Below, one piece after another: positions 17,709-25,847 of a stretch of 49,064 nucleotides of DNA. The translations under genes and the position numbers were made by a program. Each line of letters starts with the position of its first letter. The first letter of the stretch is position 1. This stretch comes from an uncultured Spirochaetaceae bacterium (GTDB lineage Bacteria; Spirochaetota; Spirochaetia; Treponematales; Treponemataceae): the NCBI GenBank assembly GCA_902778325.1, contig CACYWZ010000013.1, positions 1 through 49,064 on the forward strand, in the 5' to 3' direction. A model generated the notes under the pieces. It made no database searches and had not been told where the DNA came from. It was given only the letters and a program-made list of their open reading frames with translations.

Positions 17709-19424
17709 TTAAAGGCTTTCTGCTTCCTCAATAGCTGTTTTTGCTTCCGAGAGCGCAAAATCGTGATAAAGTTTTTCTGCGCTTCTCAGCAAATCTTCTT
17801 TTTTCGGAATCCACGGATATTTTTCGCGCAATATCTCGGCTTCCTGCAAAACGCTTTTGTTGCTCTTTTCTTCAGCGCTCTTGACGTCTGCTCTGAAAGT
17901 TTCGATGTCGAAAACTTCTTCTTCTTTTTCACTTTCAACGCTTTCAACTTGCCATCGTTTTCCTTTGAAGACAAGGTGAACCGTGTCTGTTGTTTTTATG
18001 ACCGTGAGCGTGTCAGCGCCTGTGTTTGCGACGAGATAATAGTCTGCCGTGTGCGTTTTTTTTGCGCCATCTTTTTCTGCAAGCTCCTTTGGGTGTGAGT
18101 TTTTTTGAGGAGCGGCGAAATCAAGAGCGCAATATTTTTCATCGAGGGTGAAATTTGTTATTCCAAAAATAAAAAAGCGAAAGTGATTGTGAAAGAAAAG
18201 CCATTCTTCAAGCGGCTTCGTTGCGGCGTTTTGGTCGTAAGATGTGCGGGCTTTGTTCGTAACGTAAATATTTGCGATTGTGTCAGAATAGTGCTTGTCG
18301 GCTTTTCCTGTCGCGCTGTTGTGAATGGCGATGACGTCAGAGTTTTGAATGCCTGTGTAGAAAGTGAGTGCGGCGTCAAAACTGGAAAGTCCCTTTGTTG
18401 TGATTTCGCTGCCTTTGCTGTGGATATGAGTTGCCACAAGCGCAATGATGATAAGAGCTGTTGCAGTGAGAATGCCTAAGAGCGTGCCGTGTTTTCTTAT
18501 GAAACGCTTTCGGCTCACTTTTTTCTCACGATTTTTCTTTGCGATTTTCCTTTTCTTGTCGAATTTTTGCTGTGAGATTGTTTTTCTGTGCAGAACGGGC
18601 GCTTTCACCGCGCTGACAAAACCGTCTGTGTGTGCTGGTGTTGCCTCAAGACCAAGCTCTCGCGCAAGGGCTTCAATCGGGAAGTCTCCATATTCTTTTT
18701 GCGGGAAAAAGAGTCGCGCGTCAATTTCGCGGGAAAGATTTTCGTCAATTCCGTTTATTGCGCTTGAAATCGGCTCAAAAAGATTGTCGATATTGTCAAG
18801 TTCTCGCTCTTCGTTTTTTTGCGCTGTGAACGGAAATACGCCCGTAATGCCGCGATATGAAAGAACTGCGGCAAGAAAGTTTCGCGCTTTGTTTTTCGAA
18901 AGAGATTTGTTTTGGTAAAGTCCTTGCAAAAAAGCATATTCGCTTTCGCTTCTCATCTGGCTTGCATTTTCAAAAAGTGTGTCGGGCAAAAAAAGCACAT
19001 CGCCAGTCAAGTTTCCGCTCTCGCTTTCGCCCATGATAATTCCGCCAGCACCGACAGCGTTTATTTTGTCGCCGCATTTTGTGAGAGCCGCAGTGACAAA
19101 AAGGATTGCGAGTGCTGTTTTTGTTTCTGGTTCTTCTTCGATAATGACTGAAAGAGGAGTGCCTGAAAAGCCGTTTCCGCAAAAAAGAACTTTTCCGTCA
19201 TCGTCGAGTTTTGTCTCCTCAAATCGCCATGCGTATGCTGTATAATCAGGGATTTTTACGATGCCCGCAGTCTGTTTTTTGCTCTCGCTGACAACTTTTG
19301 CGAGCGTTCCGTTATCGTTTAATTGGTTTGAAAGGCGCGCTTTTGCAAAAGCTGCGGAAGAAAGACCCGTGTTCAAAAAAACGCTGCCGTTTTTGCAATA
19401 TGCAATAGATTTTTGTCGTTCCAT
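17709..19424 (-). CDS. Conserved spirochaete-type membrane protein, function unknown
   Basis: A 571-residue protein I do not recognise. Residues 1-275 look globular and cytoplasmic. Residues 280-311 are very rich in Lys/Arg. One membrane segment follows (about 313-334, LLGILTATALIIIALVA), and the remaining ~235 residues would be periplasmic, with a helical C-terminus (SAEEKSNKSVLQEAEILREK). The positive-inside rule agrees with this orientation. No Shine-Dalgarno site is seen; a weak TACCTT box at 19431-19436 lies six nt before the ATG. It lies between the metallo-hydrolase and lipoprotein genes in the same direction. Confidence 0.7.
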   Translation of the reverse strand: MERQKSIAYCKNGSVFLNTGLSSAAFAKARLSNQLNDNGTLAKVVSESKKQTAGIVKIPDYTAYAWRFEETKLDDDGKVLFCGNGFSGTPLSVIIEEEPETKTALAILFVTAALTKCGDKINAVGAGGIIMGESESGNLTGDVLFLPDTLFENASQMRSESEYAFLQGLYQNKSLSKNKARNFLAAVLSYRGITGVFPFTAQKNEERELDNIDNLFEPISSAINGIDENLSREIDARLFFPQKEYGDFPIEALARELGLEATPAHTDGFVSAVKAPVLHRKTISQQKFDKKRKIAKKNREKKVSRKRFIRKHGTLLGILTATALIIIALVATHIHSKGSEITTKGLSSFDAALTFYTGIQNSDVIAIHNSATGKADKHYSDTIANIYVTNKARTSYDQNAATKPLEEWLFFHNHFRFFIFGITNFTLDEKYCALDFAAPQKNSHPKELAEKDGAKKTHTADYYLVANTGADTLTVIKTTDTVHLVFKGKRWQVESVESEKEEEVFDIETFRADVKSAEEKSNKSVLQEAEILREKYPWIPKKEDLLRSAEKLYHDFALSEAKTAIEEAESL

Positions 19425-19489
19425 ACGCTAAAGGTAGCAAAAATAAATCGAAAACTCAAGTTTTTTGCAAAATCTTTAGCGCAGAATTC

Positions 19490-20335
19490 TTATTTGTCGA
19501 AGTGGTAAAACTCGCCTTGCTTTACAAATCCCAAAAAGCCGTCTGCTTCTGGATTGTATTTTTGAAATGAGTCTCCGTAATGGCAAAGATACATCTTGTT
19601 TTTCATTGACATCGGGAGTCGCTTTAGCTCGTCGTAACTGGCATGGACACCGCCGTTGAAAAGCTGGCAATCGTGGAAAATGTATTCGAGATTGTAATGA
19701 ACGTCCATCCAAGTGAGAAGTTTCACGTCAAATTGCGTGTCACCCGTGAAAAGTATGCGCTCGTCCAAAAGAACGCCGACAGAATAAAAACTGTCTTCCC
19801 AAGAATTTGCGCCGCCTGGAATATGGCGCGTCCTGAAAGTTTTGACGTCCAAGTCGCCAAGCGTTGTCTGAAACATCGGGCGCGATGTGCTTGGAATGAC
19901 TTTCATCGGGATTTGCTCGAAGTAATCTTCGAACTTCATATATGCGCCGTTTGAGTATTCGCTGTAGGAACAACCTCCGCGAAGGCTTTGCTCCCAAAGA
20001 ATTGTCTTGTATTCGTCAGTGATGAGCATTCGAGGTTTTGATGGCTCAGGAGAATATTTGTTTGAGAGCGCCATTTCCTCAAGACCGCCGATGTGGTCTG
20101 CATGCGAGTGCGTTACAAGCACATTTCGTATGCTCGTGAGGCTGGAGCCGTAACTTTGCAAGGCTTTTGAACACATTGTCCCGCAGTCAATCAACAAGTG
20201 TTCTGCGCCTTTCAGAACAAGCACATTTGTCTGAAAATGCATTTTTGAAAACGCACTTCCAACTCCAACGAAAAAAAGCGAAAGCCCTTCATTATTGCCC
20301 ACTGTCAGCGGAGGAACAAGTTTCTCAATTCTCAT
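19490..20335 (-). CDS. MBL-fold metallo-hydrolase
   Basis: A 281-residue metallo-beta-lactamase-fold protein. The metal motif THSHADHIGG is at about residues 76-85. Further ligands are likely in RHIPGG, the late aspartate of FTGDTQFD and CHYGD near the end, a pattern seen in RNase Z-like and cyclic-nucleotide phosphodiesterase-like members. A TTG two codons upstream is possible, but GAGG is correctly spaced only for the ATG at 20335. The substrate is not predictable. Confidence 0.82.
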   Translation of the reverse strand: MRIEKLVPPLTVGNNEGLSLFFVGVGSAFSKMHFQTNVLVLKGAEHLLIDCGTMCSKALQSYGSSLTSIRNVLVTHSHADHIGGLEEMALSNKYSPEPSKPRMLITDEYKTILWEQSLRGGCSYSEYSNGAYMKFEDYFEQIPMKVIPSTSRPMFQTTLGDLDVKTFRTRHIPGGANSWEDSFYSVGVLLDERILFTGDTQFDVKLLTWMDVHYNLEYIFHDCQLFNGGVHASYDELKRLPMSMKNKMYLCHYGDSFQKYNPEADGFLGFVKQGEFYHFDK

Positions 20336-20476
20336 GCTCAAACCTCAAAATTTATTATATAACAGAATTTCGAAAAAAAACATTTTCTTTTCTAAAAAAT
20401 AGGTTATGGAAATGAAAAAATTGCTCAATAATACGGAATATTGAGCTTTGCTTTATTCTATTCATTGAAGTTTTAA

Positions 20477-20660
20477 ATGAGTATTGAAGGATTTTAGAAA
20501 AGGAAGCGAATTATTAAATGAGTATTGAAGGATTTTGGAAAAGGAAGTGAATTATTGAATGAGCATTGAAGGATTTTGGAAAAGGAAGCGATTTATTGAA
20601 TGAGTATTGAAGAATTTGGAAAAAGGAAGTGATTTATTGAATGAGTATTGAAGAAAAATC
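20477..20660. repeat. Tandem repeat, 41-bp units
   Basis: Units start at 20477, 20518, 20559, 20600 and 20641, exactly 41 bp apart. The unit contains ATGAGTATTGAAGGATTTTG then AAAAGGAAGCGAATTATTGA, with a few substitutions per copy. The word AAAAGGAAG is shared with the blocks at 887 and 36431. The last unit runs into a terminator-like hairpin that uses AAAAAGGAAGC as its 5' arm. Confidence 0.93.
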
Positions 20661-20700
20661 AAAAAGGAAGCAAACTCAACTTGAATTTTGCTTCCTTTTT
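20661..20700. terminator. Terminator-like hairpin at the end of the repeat block
   Basis: AAAAAGGAAGCAAA (20661-20674) pairs with the arm ending GCTTCCTTTTT at 20700; the stem is about 14 bp with a 12-nt loop and T runs on either strand. It may end transcription of the phosphopantetheinyl transferase gene coming from the right on the minus strand. Confidence 0.7.
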
Positions 20701-20731
20701 GAAAAAGCGAACAAACTCAAAAAAAATATTG

Positions 20732-20825
20732 TGTCATTCTGAGCGAAGTCGAAGAATCTACTCCAAAACACAATCAGATTTTTCGACTCCAAACGGCTAA
20801 TCGCCATTTTCCGCTCAAAATGACA
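20732..20825. repeat. REP-like long imperfect hairpin
   Basis: TGTCATTCTGAGCG at the left faces CGCTCAAAATGACA at the right (one mismatch), and the inner arms GTCGAAGAATCT and AGATTTTTCGAC also pair. The 94-bp element belongs to the widely seen intergenic family that begins GTCATTCTGAGCGAAG. It lies between a 41-bp repeat block and the 3' end of the phosphopantetheinyl transferase gene. Confidence 0.8.
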
Positions 20826-20831
20826 GTAAGG

Positions 20832-21380
20832 TCACAAAACGACAATTTCAAGCGCTTCGTCCGTGATTTCCTCTTTTGAGCAGACGGTGTAGACATATCC
20901 GTCGTTTCGCTCAAATCCAAAAAACTTGTAAGCGCTGTCCATTGAAGCCTTGTTTCCCATCAGGTACGCAAGAGGCGTGTCTGTGGCTTTTGCGTAGCTT
21001 TCGATTTTTGTCCAGCTCACTGTGTCTTTGTCGGCTTTGTCGGCAAAAACTTCGACGTCGCAGCCAATCGGCTTTGAGGAGATGGCGCACATTGCCCTCT
21101 CGCCTGAATGTGAAAGGCTGAAATGCAGGTCGCTTCTGTTTTTGAAGTAGGGCATGCCGCTTTCTTTTTTTGCGTATTCAAGGCTCGCCTCGTCTTCTCC
21201 TGCTTTCAAAAGCGCGTAGGAAAGCGCAATCCCTGTTCCAAGGCAAAGGCGTTTGTCTTTTTCGTCTTTGTATGAATCGATGCGCTTTTTTCGATAATCA
21301 CTCATTTTTTCGTACTGAGAATCGAATACGGCTTTGTCCTCCAAAACTTTTGTGTCAAAAATATAAACTGCTGTCTTCAT
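20832..21380 (-). CDS. Short Sfp-type 4'-phosphopantetheinyl transferase
   Basis: A 182-residue protein with the Sfp-family blocks LHFSLSHSGERAMCAIS and PIGCDVE, then SWTKIESYAKATDTPLAYL, the counterpart of W(S/T)-KE(A/S)--K. It would activate carrier proteins with phosphopantetheine. Sfp homologues are about 220-240 residues; here the stretch between the GCDVE and WTKIES motifs is only about a dozen residues, so the F(F/T)--E segment of the usual C-terminal half is missing. GGAGGTG precedes the ATG. The metal-binding GCD-E and the WTxxES motif remain, so it may be active. It is downstream of the cobalamin genes. Confidence 0.75.
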   Translation of the reverse strand: MKTAVYIFDTKVLEDKAVFDSQYEKMSDYRKKRIDSYKDEKDKRLCLGTGIALSYALLKAGEDEASLEYAKKESGMPYFKNRSDLHFSLSHSGERAMCAISSKPIGCDVEVFADKADKDTVSWTKIESYAKATDTPLAYLMGNKASMDSAYKFFGFERNDGYVYTVCSKEEITDEALEIVVL

Positions 21381-21447
21381 AAGCGCACCTCCAATATTTT
21401 ACACGATAACCCAGAAAATATTTTTTTCAAGTTCATAACGTTTAATT

Positions 21448-22365
21448 TCAATCAAAATATGCAAGGCGAAAGCATATGCCCTTTTCGCCAATCTCGCTTG
21501 AAAAATCCAGCTCGCGCTGCTTTAATCCTGTCGCAAAAGCGCAGTTTGGCGAAAATATATCTCCTTCAAACTCGCCGAGATACTCGCTGATTTTTGATGA
21601 GCGCTCTTTTATGTATTTGAGCTCTATTAGGCGCGGAAGGCGAAAGCCGTTTGCGCTCTCGTTGCAATAAAAGGCGCTTCCGCTTGCGTCCATTATCATC
21701 TCTTGCCATTTTGCCTCGTCACTCTCGCCGTTCAGCGCATAAAACGGCTCTCTTCCTTCGAGGTGGCTGAGGGCGTTGCAATACTGCAGCACTGAGACGA
21801 AATCGATTCTGTCGACGGGGTCTGAAAGGCGAGGGAATGTTGAAAAATTTTGTCCGATGACGTCCAAAAACTCTTTTTGGCTGACAAGGCGCTTTGAAAT
21901 ATAGGAAGAGCCTCCGATGTGGAGAAAATCGTCATAGTTAAGCCTTTGTTCTCTCATGGGCTCTCTTTCGTAAAAAAGGTCGTACCATATTGCAAAGGGG
22001 GACGGAAGAAGAATGTTGTTGCAGGCTTCTCTTGCGCTTATTTCGTCTTTTTCTTTGAGAGCGGCATTGTATGAAAGCGCGATTTTTTTGCAAAGCTCGC
22101 TGATTTTTTTGATTTGCTTTTCAATGTCGCCTTCTATTTTTTCAATGCCGACGAAAAGTGTCAGTGATTGTTTGAACTTGACGCTAAGTTCTGCCGCAAA
22201 GCATTTTTTTGAATAAAGCGTGTGGAACGGCTGATATTCGGAAGGCGGCGTGATTTTGTAACAAGCAAACGATGAGTCTTTCATTGCGATGTCAACGATA
22301 GCTTTCGCTTTTGAAAACTCGATTTCACTGATTTTGGCTTTTTTTTCTTCGGTATAATCACTCAT
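21448..22365 (-). CDS. Degenerate FGE/SUMF1-like protein
   Basis: A 305-residue cytoplasmic protein. The ATG at 22365 overlaps the cbiG stop in ATGA and was preferred to an upstream in-frame codon. The N-terminal half is unrecognised, helical and Lys/Glu-rich. From about residue 175 it follows the formylglycine-generating-enzyme/SUMF1 scheme in weakened form: LVSQKEFLDVIGQNFS (usual VTN-EY--V-G-NPS), DFVSVLQYCNALS (usual VSW-DA--YCN-LS), ANGFRLPRLIELKYI (usual GYRLPTEAEWEYA) and a final GICFRLAYFD (usual GFR-V). The GG-W core is missing, so an enzyme is unlikely. A related but much better FGE-like domain is at 44500-45130. Confidence 0.6.
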   Translation of the reverse strand: MSDYTEEKKAKISEIEFSKAKAIVDIAMKDSSFACYKITPPSEYQPFHTLYSKKCFAAELSVKFKQSLTLFVGIEKIEGDIEKQIKKISELCKKIALSYNAALKEKDEISAREACNNILLPSPFAIWYDLFYEREPMREQRLNYDDFLHIGGSSYISKRLVSQKEFLDVIGQNFSTFPRLSDPVDRIDFVSVLQYCNALSHLEGREPFYALNGESDEAKWQEMIMDASGSAFYCNESANGFRLPRLIELKYIKERSSKISEYLGEFEGDIFSPNCAFATGLKQRELDFSSEIGEKGICFRLAYFD

Positions 22366-23336
22366 AATAAAACAAGGGCTACAGTTACGCTTTTTTCGTA
22401 AGTCTTTTTTTGTGCAATGAGTTTTCGCTCTTTTGAGCTTTTTGCTGCACAAAGAGCCGCGCGCTCGCAAACGCAGTCCACGCCTACTGTGTTTTTCACA
22501 AAATCGCTTTTGCTCACAGAGCCTGAAACTGCGTTCAGCTCGTCTTTTGAAAATGTCAGAAACGGCACTCCGAAATATTTTGCGCTTTCAACTAAGCCTG
22601 TCTCGTTCTTTTTTATGTCTATCGACGAGATTGAAAATATCGCTCTTGTGTCTATGTCGTTTTCAAAAAGGCATTGCTCTACGGCTTTTATTATGACTTC
22701 TTTTTTTGTGTTTTTCCTGCACCCGACTCCTATACAAATTGATTTTTTAATTAAATATAGGTGCTCTTCGTCGCTTTTTTTCTGATTATTTTCGATTTTT
22801 TTGTGCGTTATAATCACGTTGTCTTTTATTGGCTCATCGCGAAGGATTTTTGCATTTACTGTTTTTATGGCTTTTGGATTTACGATTGTCATATTGTTTT
22901 CGACAGCGAATGTGTCGATGGCGTCTTTGCCGTTTATGTCTGTCGCTGTCGTGATGATTGGGGTGGCGCTGATTATTTTGGCGATTGCAGAAGCGGCTTT
23001 GTTTGCGCCTCCGATGTGCCCGGAAAGAACGCTTATGACGAATGTGCCTTTTTCATCGATGCACAAAACGGCGGGGTCTGTTGTTTTTGAGCGCAAAAAA
23101 GGCGCAATCGTTCTCACGCAGATACCGAGCGCGCCTACAAAGATTACAAGGATTTTTTCTTTTTGGTTTTCAACAAAGCAATCTTCTGTCCATTTTGTTT
23201 TGTCTGTTTTGTTCTCGCCAAAGCCAAGAGCGAAGGAAAAGCCTTGGAGCAGCGAAGAAAGGCGGGCGCAAAGTTGTGCGCCGTTTTTTGTGAAGCAGAT
23301 TGCTTTTGTTTTTGAAAATCCAGAAAGTGCTGTCAT
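22362..23336 (-). CDS. cbiG: Cobalt-precorrin-5A hydrolase
   Basis: A 324-residue CbiG, which opens the lactone ring of cobalt-precorrin-5A and releases acetaldehyde in the oxygen-independent cobalamin pathway. The N-terminal domain has VGALGICVRTIAPFLRSK, the middle contains VISVLSGHIGGANKAA and ATDINGKDAIDTFA, and the C-terminal domain has CIGVGCRKNT and the late GVDCVCERAAL. It overlaps cbiF by four nt at its start and the FGE-like gene by four nt at its end. Confidence 0.92.
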   Translation of the reverse strand: MTALSGFSKTKAICFTKNGAQLCARLSSLLQGFSFALGFGENKTDKTKWTEDCFVENQKEKILVIFVGALGICVRTIAPFLRSKTTDPAVLCIDEKGTFVISVLSGHIGGANKAASAIAKIISATPIITTATDINGKDAIDTFAVENNMTIVNPKAIKTVNAKILRDEPIKDNVIITHKKIENNQKKSDEEHLYLIKKSICIGVGCRKNTKKEVIIKAVEQCLFENDIDTRAIFSISSIDIKKNETGLVESAKYFGVPFLTFSKDELNAVSGSVSKSDFVKNTVGVDCVCERAALCAAKSSKERKLIAQKKTYEKSVTVALVLL

Positions 23337-24094
23337 TGTTGTGTGGCTGGGCGAAATCCTGTTTCAAACGTCGGGTCGTAAAGTTTGCTTCTTTCATATG
23401 CTGCGTCAAGAAAATCCCCGACGAGAATGAGCGCTGTTCGCTTCAGATTTTCTCCGATTGTGAGCTTTGCGATGTTTCCAAGATTTCCTCTCAATATCAT
23501 TTCGTCTTTCCATGTTGCTTTGAACACAACGGCAGCAGGCGTCTCTTCTGTGTATGTGCCGCCTTTCAAAAGCTCTGCAACGACGTCAGAGATGAGTGCG
23601 ACGCTCAAGAATATTGCCATTGTTGCGCCATGGCTTGCGAGAGATGAGATTGATTCTCTTTCGGGGACAGGAGTTTTTCCTGCGATTCTGGTCACGATAA
23701 CGCTTTGCGTAACGCCTGGCAATGTGTATTCTGCTTTCAGGGCTGCTGATGCTCCGAAAAGGCTTGAAACTCCGGGAACGATTTCAAACGGAATCCCCAA
23801 TTTTTTGAAGACGTCCATTTGCTCTTTTATTGCGCCAAAAACAGCGGGGTCTCCTGTGTGGAGGCGCACGATTGATTTTCCTTCTTCGTGCGCTTTTTTT
23901 ACGACGTCTGCGATTTCCTCAAGCGTCATAAACGCGCTGTCATAAACGCTGCAGCCTTTTTTTGTTTTCTTCAAAAGCTCTGGATTCACAAGACTTCCAG
24001 CCCAGATGACGACATCAGCGTTTTTCAAAAGTTTTTCGCCTTTTACAGTGATGAGCTCAGGGTCTCCAGGACCTGCTCCGACAATGTGTATCAT
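23333..24094 (-). CDS. cbiF: Cobalt-precorrin-4 C11-methyltransferase
   Basis: A 253-residue SAM-dependent methyltransferase of the tetrapyrrole family, beginning MIHIVGAGPGDPELITVKG, with VIWAGSLVNPELL, VRLHTGDPAVFGAIKEQ and PGVSSLFGASAAL. WAGSLVNPE and TGDPAVFGA are typical of CbiF/CobM. It methylates C11 of the corrin ring. AGGAGAG precedes the start, 21 nt after cbiL. Confidence 0.92.
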   Translation of the reverse strand: MIHIVGAGPGDPELITVKGEKLLKNADVVIWAGSLVNPELLKKTKKGCSVYDSAFMTLEEIADVVKKAHEEGKSIVRLHTGDPAVFGAIKEQMDVFKKLGIPFEIVPGVSSLFGASAALKAEYTLPGVTQSVIVTRIAGKTPVPERESISSLASHGATMAIFLSVALISDVVAELLKGGTYTEETPAAVVFKATWKDEMILRGNLGNIAKLTIGENLKRTALILVGDFLDAAYERSKLYDPTFETGFRPATQQ

Positions 24095-24115
24095 GTTTCT
24101 CTCCTAAAAGTAAGT

Positions 24116-24826
24116 TTATTTTACAATCACAAGCGAAAAATAACTTTCTGATTCAAAAAGTTCTTTGCTCTCTGCTGTGTAATTCCCAAGGCTCAAGATT
24201 CGCTCACCTTCTAACCCGCAATTTTGAAAAAGTGTGCTTGTTTTTGAAAGTCCTGTCTCAAAAAGTATTTTGATAACATCTTGGTAAGAGCGCGATAGTT
24301 TCATCAGCACTTTTGTTCCCTTTCGCGCTAAGGCTTCTTTCAGCGTTCCGTTTTTGAATGCGCTGTCAGCAGGAATAATCGTTATTTCCTCATCACGCTC
24401 TGCAAGTGGAATCGCTATTCTTGCCGCAGAGGCAGAAATTGACGTTACACCCGCGCACCAAACAACATCGAAGCCTTTTTCAGCGACAATTTTTGAGACG
24501 CGTTCAGCTGTCGAATAAAACGAAACATCTCCGAGCGTTATAAACGCTGTATCAAGTCCTTTTGAAAGATATTGTGCGCATTGCAAGGCGATTTTTTCGT
24601 AATTTTGTGCCAAAAGCGCACTGTCGCGATTCATTGGCATTTCACATTCAATGATTGTTTTTCTGTCGAGGTTTATTCTTGCTTCTTTTATAATCGAAAG
24701 CGCAACAGTCGCGCCGCTTTTTGTTTTCGGGCAAAAAATCACAGGGCATTTTTCGATTGTGCGAACTGCCTCAAGCGTCAAAAGTTCTGGATTTCCAGGT
24801 CCGATTCCTACTGCATAAAATGTCAT
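24116..24826 (-). CDS. cbiL: Precorrin-2/cobalt-factor II C20-methyltransferase
   Basis: A 236-residue tetrapyrrole methylase, MTFYAVGIGPGNPELLTLEA, with CPKTKSGATVALSI, LGDVSFYSTAERV and PAD-type endings, matching CbiL/CobI, which methylates C20 of precorrin-2. The frame is open further upstream, but that stretch would cross the promoter; the ATG at 24826 gives the normal N-terminus. A TATAAT lies exactly seven nt before this ATG with no Shine-Dalgarno site, so the message is probably leaderless. It is the first gene of the run cbiL-cbiF-cbiG; the other cobalamin genes are not in the window. Confidence 0.9.
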   Translation of the reverse strand: MTFYAVGIGPGNPELLTLEAVRTIEKCPVIFCPKTKSGATVALSIIKEARINLDRKTIIECEMPMNRDSALLAQNYEKIALQCAQYLSKGLDTAFITLGDVSFYSTAERVSKIVAEKGFDVVWCAGVTSISASAARIAIPLAERDEEITIIPADSAFKNGTLKEALARKGTKVLMKLSRSYQDVIKILFETGLSKTSTLFQNCGLEGERILSLGNYTAESKELFESESYFSLVIVK

Positions 24827-24833
24827 AACTAAA

Positions 24834-24862
24834 ATTATATAGAATGCTTGCTCTGTTGTCCA
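24834..24862 (-). promoter_or_regulatory. Promoter of the cbiL operon
   Basis: On the minus strand TGGACA (24857-24862) and TATAAT (24834-24839) are 17 bp apart. The -10 box ends seven nt before the cbiL ATG. Its -35 box overlaps that of the divergent metallo-hydrolase gene, so the two promoters may exclude each other. Confidence 0.75.
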
Positions 24863-24886
24863 TAAACTCGCATTTTGTGATACAAT
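24856..24886 (+). promoter_or_regulatory. Promoter of the divergent metallo-hydrolase gene
   Basis: TACAAT at 24881-24886, with TG one base upstream (extended -10), and TTGTCC at 24856-24861, 19 bp away. The -10 box ends exactly seven nt before the ATG at 24894. Confidence 0.65.
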
Positions 24887-24893
24887 TCTCTCT

Positions 24894-25823
24894 ATGAGCA
24901 TATCAACTGAACGAATGACACTTGTCACAAAAAATATTTGTGTCTTTTATGGAAAAACAAACGTTGGCGCTGTTAAAGCAGGAAATAAAATCTATTTGAT
25001 TGACACGGGTGCAAGCGAAGAAGACGGAAAAGCGCTTTTGAAGGCTGTTGGCGAAGTATATCCTGATGCAAAGATTTGTGCTGTGATAAACACACATTCC
25101 CACGCTGACCATTGTGGCGGAAATGCCGTTATCATAAAGGAAACAGGAGCACAAATTTGGGCAAGCGAGGGAGAGAAGCCGTCGATTGAATATCCCGCTC
25201 TTGAAAATGCGATTGTTTGGGGCGGAAAAGCGCCCTGTGAAATCCAGCACAATTTCTTTGAAGCCGAAGCAACAAAAGTTTCGCGCATTATAAAAGACGG
25301 CGAGACACTTTTCAGCGATGATGAGGTAAGCGCGTATGCCGTAAGTCTTTCGGGGCATTATCTTGACCAAATCGGGATTATGGTTTTAGACAAAAAAGAA
25401 ATAAAAAGCGTATTTTTTCTTGGGGACGCGATTTTTGGGCGCTTCAGAATGGGAAAATATTGGATTCCTTACACGTTTGATGTTGGTCTTTTTAAGGAAT
25501 CGCTCCACAAAATTGAGCGCATTTCAAGCGATTATTATCTTCCGAGCCACGGCGATTTGGTAGAGGAAATCAGTGCCCTTTGCGAGCTGAACGAGTTTGC
25601 TGCTGTTGAAACAGAGCAGGCTATCATCAAATTCCTTGAAAAAGAGAGCCTTACAACAGAGCAAGTGCTTTCAAAAATTGCGGATTTGAACGCAATCCCT
25701 CTCAAACTTGGACTTTTTGCGCTAATTGGAAGCACAATCCGCTCTTATCTTTCGTACTTGGAAGAGGAGGGCAGAATCGAATATTTCTTTGAGAATAATT
25801 TTATGAAGTGGCGCATAAAATAA
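24894..25823 (+). CDS. MBL-fold metallo-hydrolase with winged C-terminal region
   Basis: A 309-residue protein with the metallo-beta-lactamase fold. NTHSHADHCGGN (about 64-75) is the metal motif. SGHYLDQIGIM, FFLGDAIFG and YLPSHGD supply the later ligands. The last ~70 residues (EKESLTTEQVLSKIADL ... SYLSYLEEEGRIEYFFENN) look like a winged helix, a layout found in the LACTB2/hydrolase branch of the family. The substrate is unknown. No ribosome-binding site is seen; the message appears leaderless. It heads a group with a lipoprotein and a PilZ-like gene. Confidence 0.82.
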   Translation: MSISTERMTLVTKNICVFYGKTNVGAVKAGNKIYLIDTGASEEDGKALLKAVGEVYPDAKICAVINTHSHADHCGGNAVIIKETGAQIWASEGEKPSIEYPALENAIVWGGKAPCEIQHNFFEAEATKVSRIIKDGETLFSDDEVSAYAVSLSGHYLDQIGIMVLDKKEIKSVFFLGDAIFGRFRMGKYWIPYTFDVGLFKESLHKIERISSDYYLPSHGDLVEEISALCELNEFAAVETEQAIIKFLEKESLTTEQVLSKIADLNAIPLKLGLFALIGSTIRSYLSYLEEEGRIEYFFENNFMKWRIK

Positions 25824-25847
25824 AAATATGGTATATATAAAAAAGAT

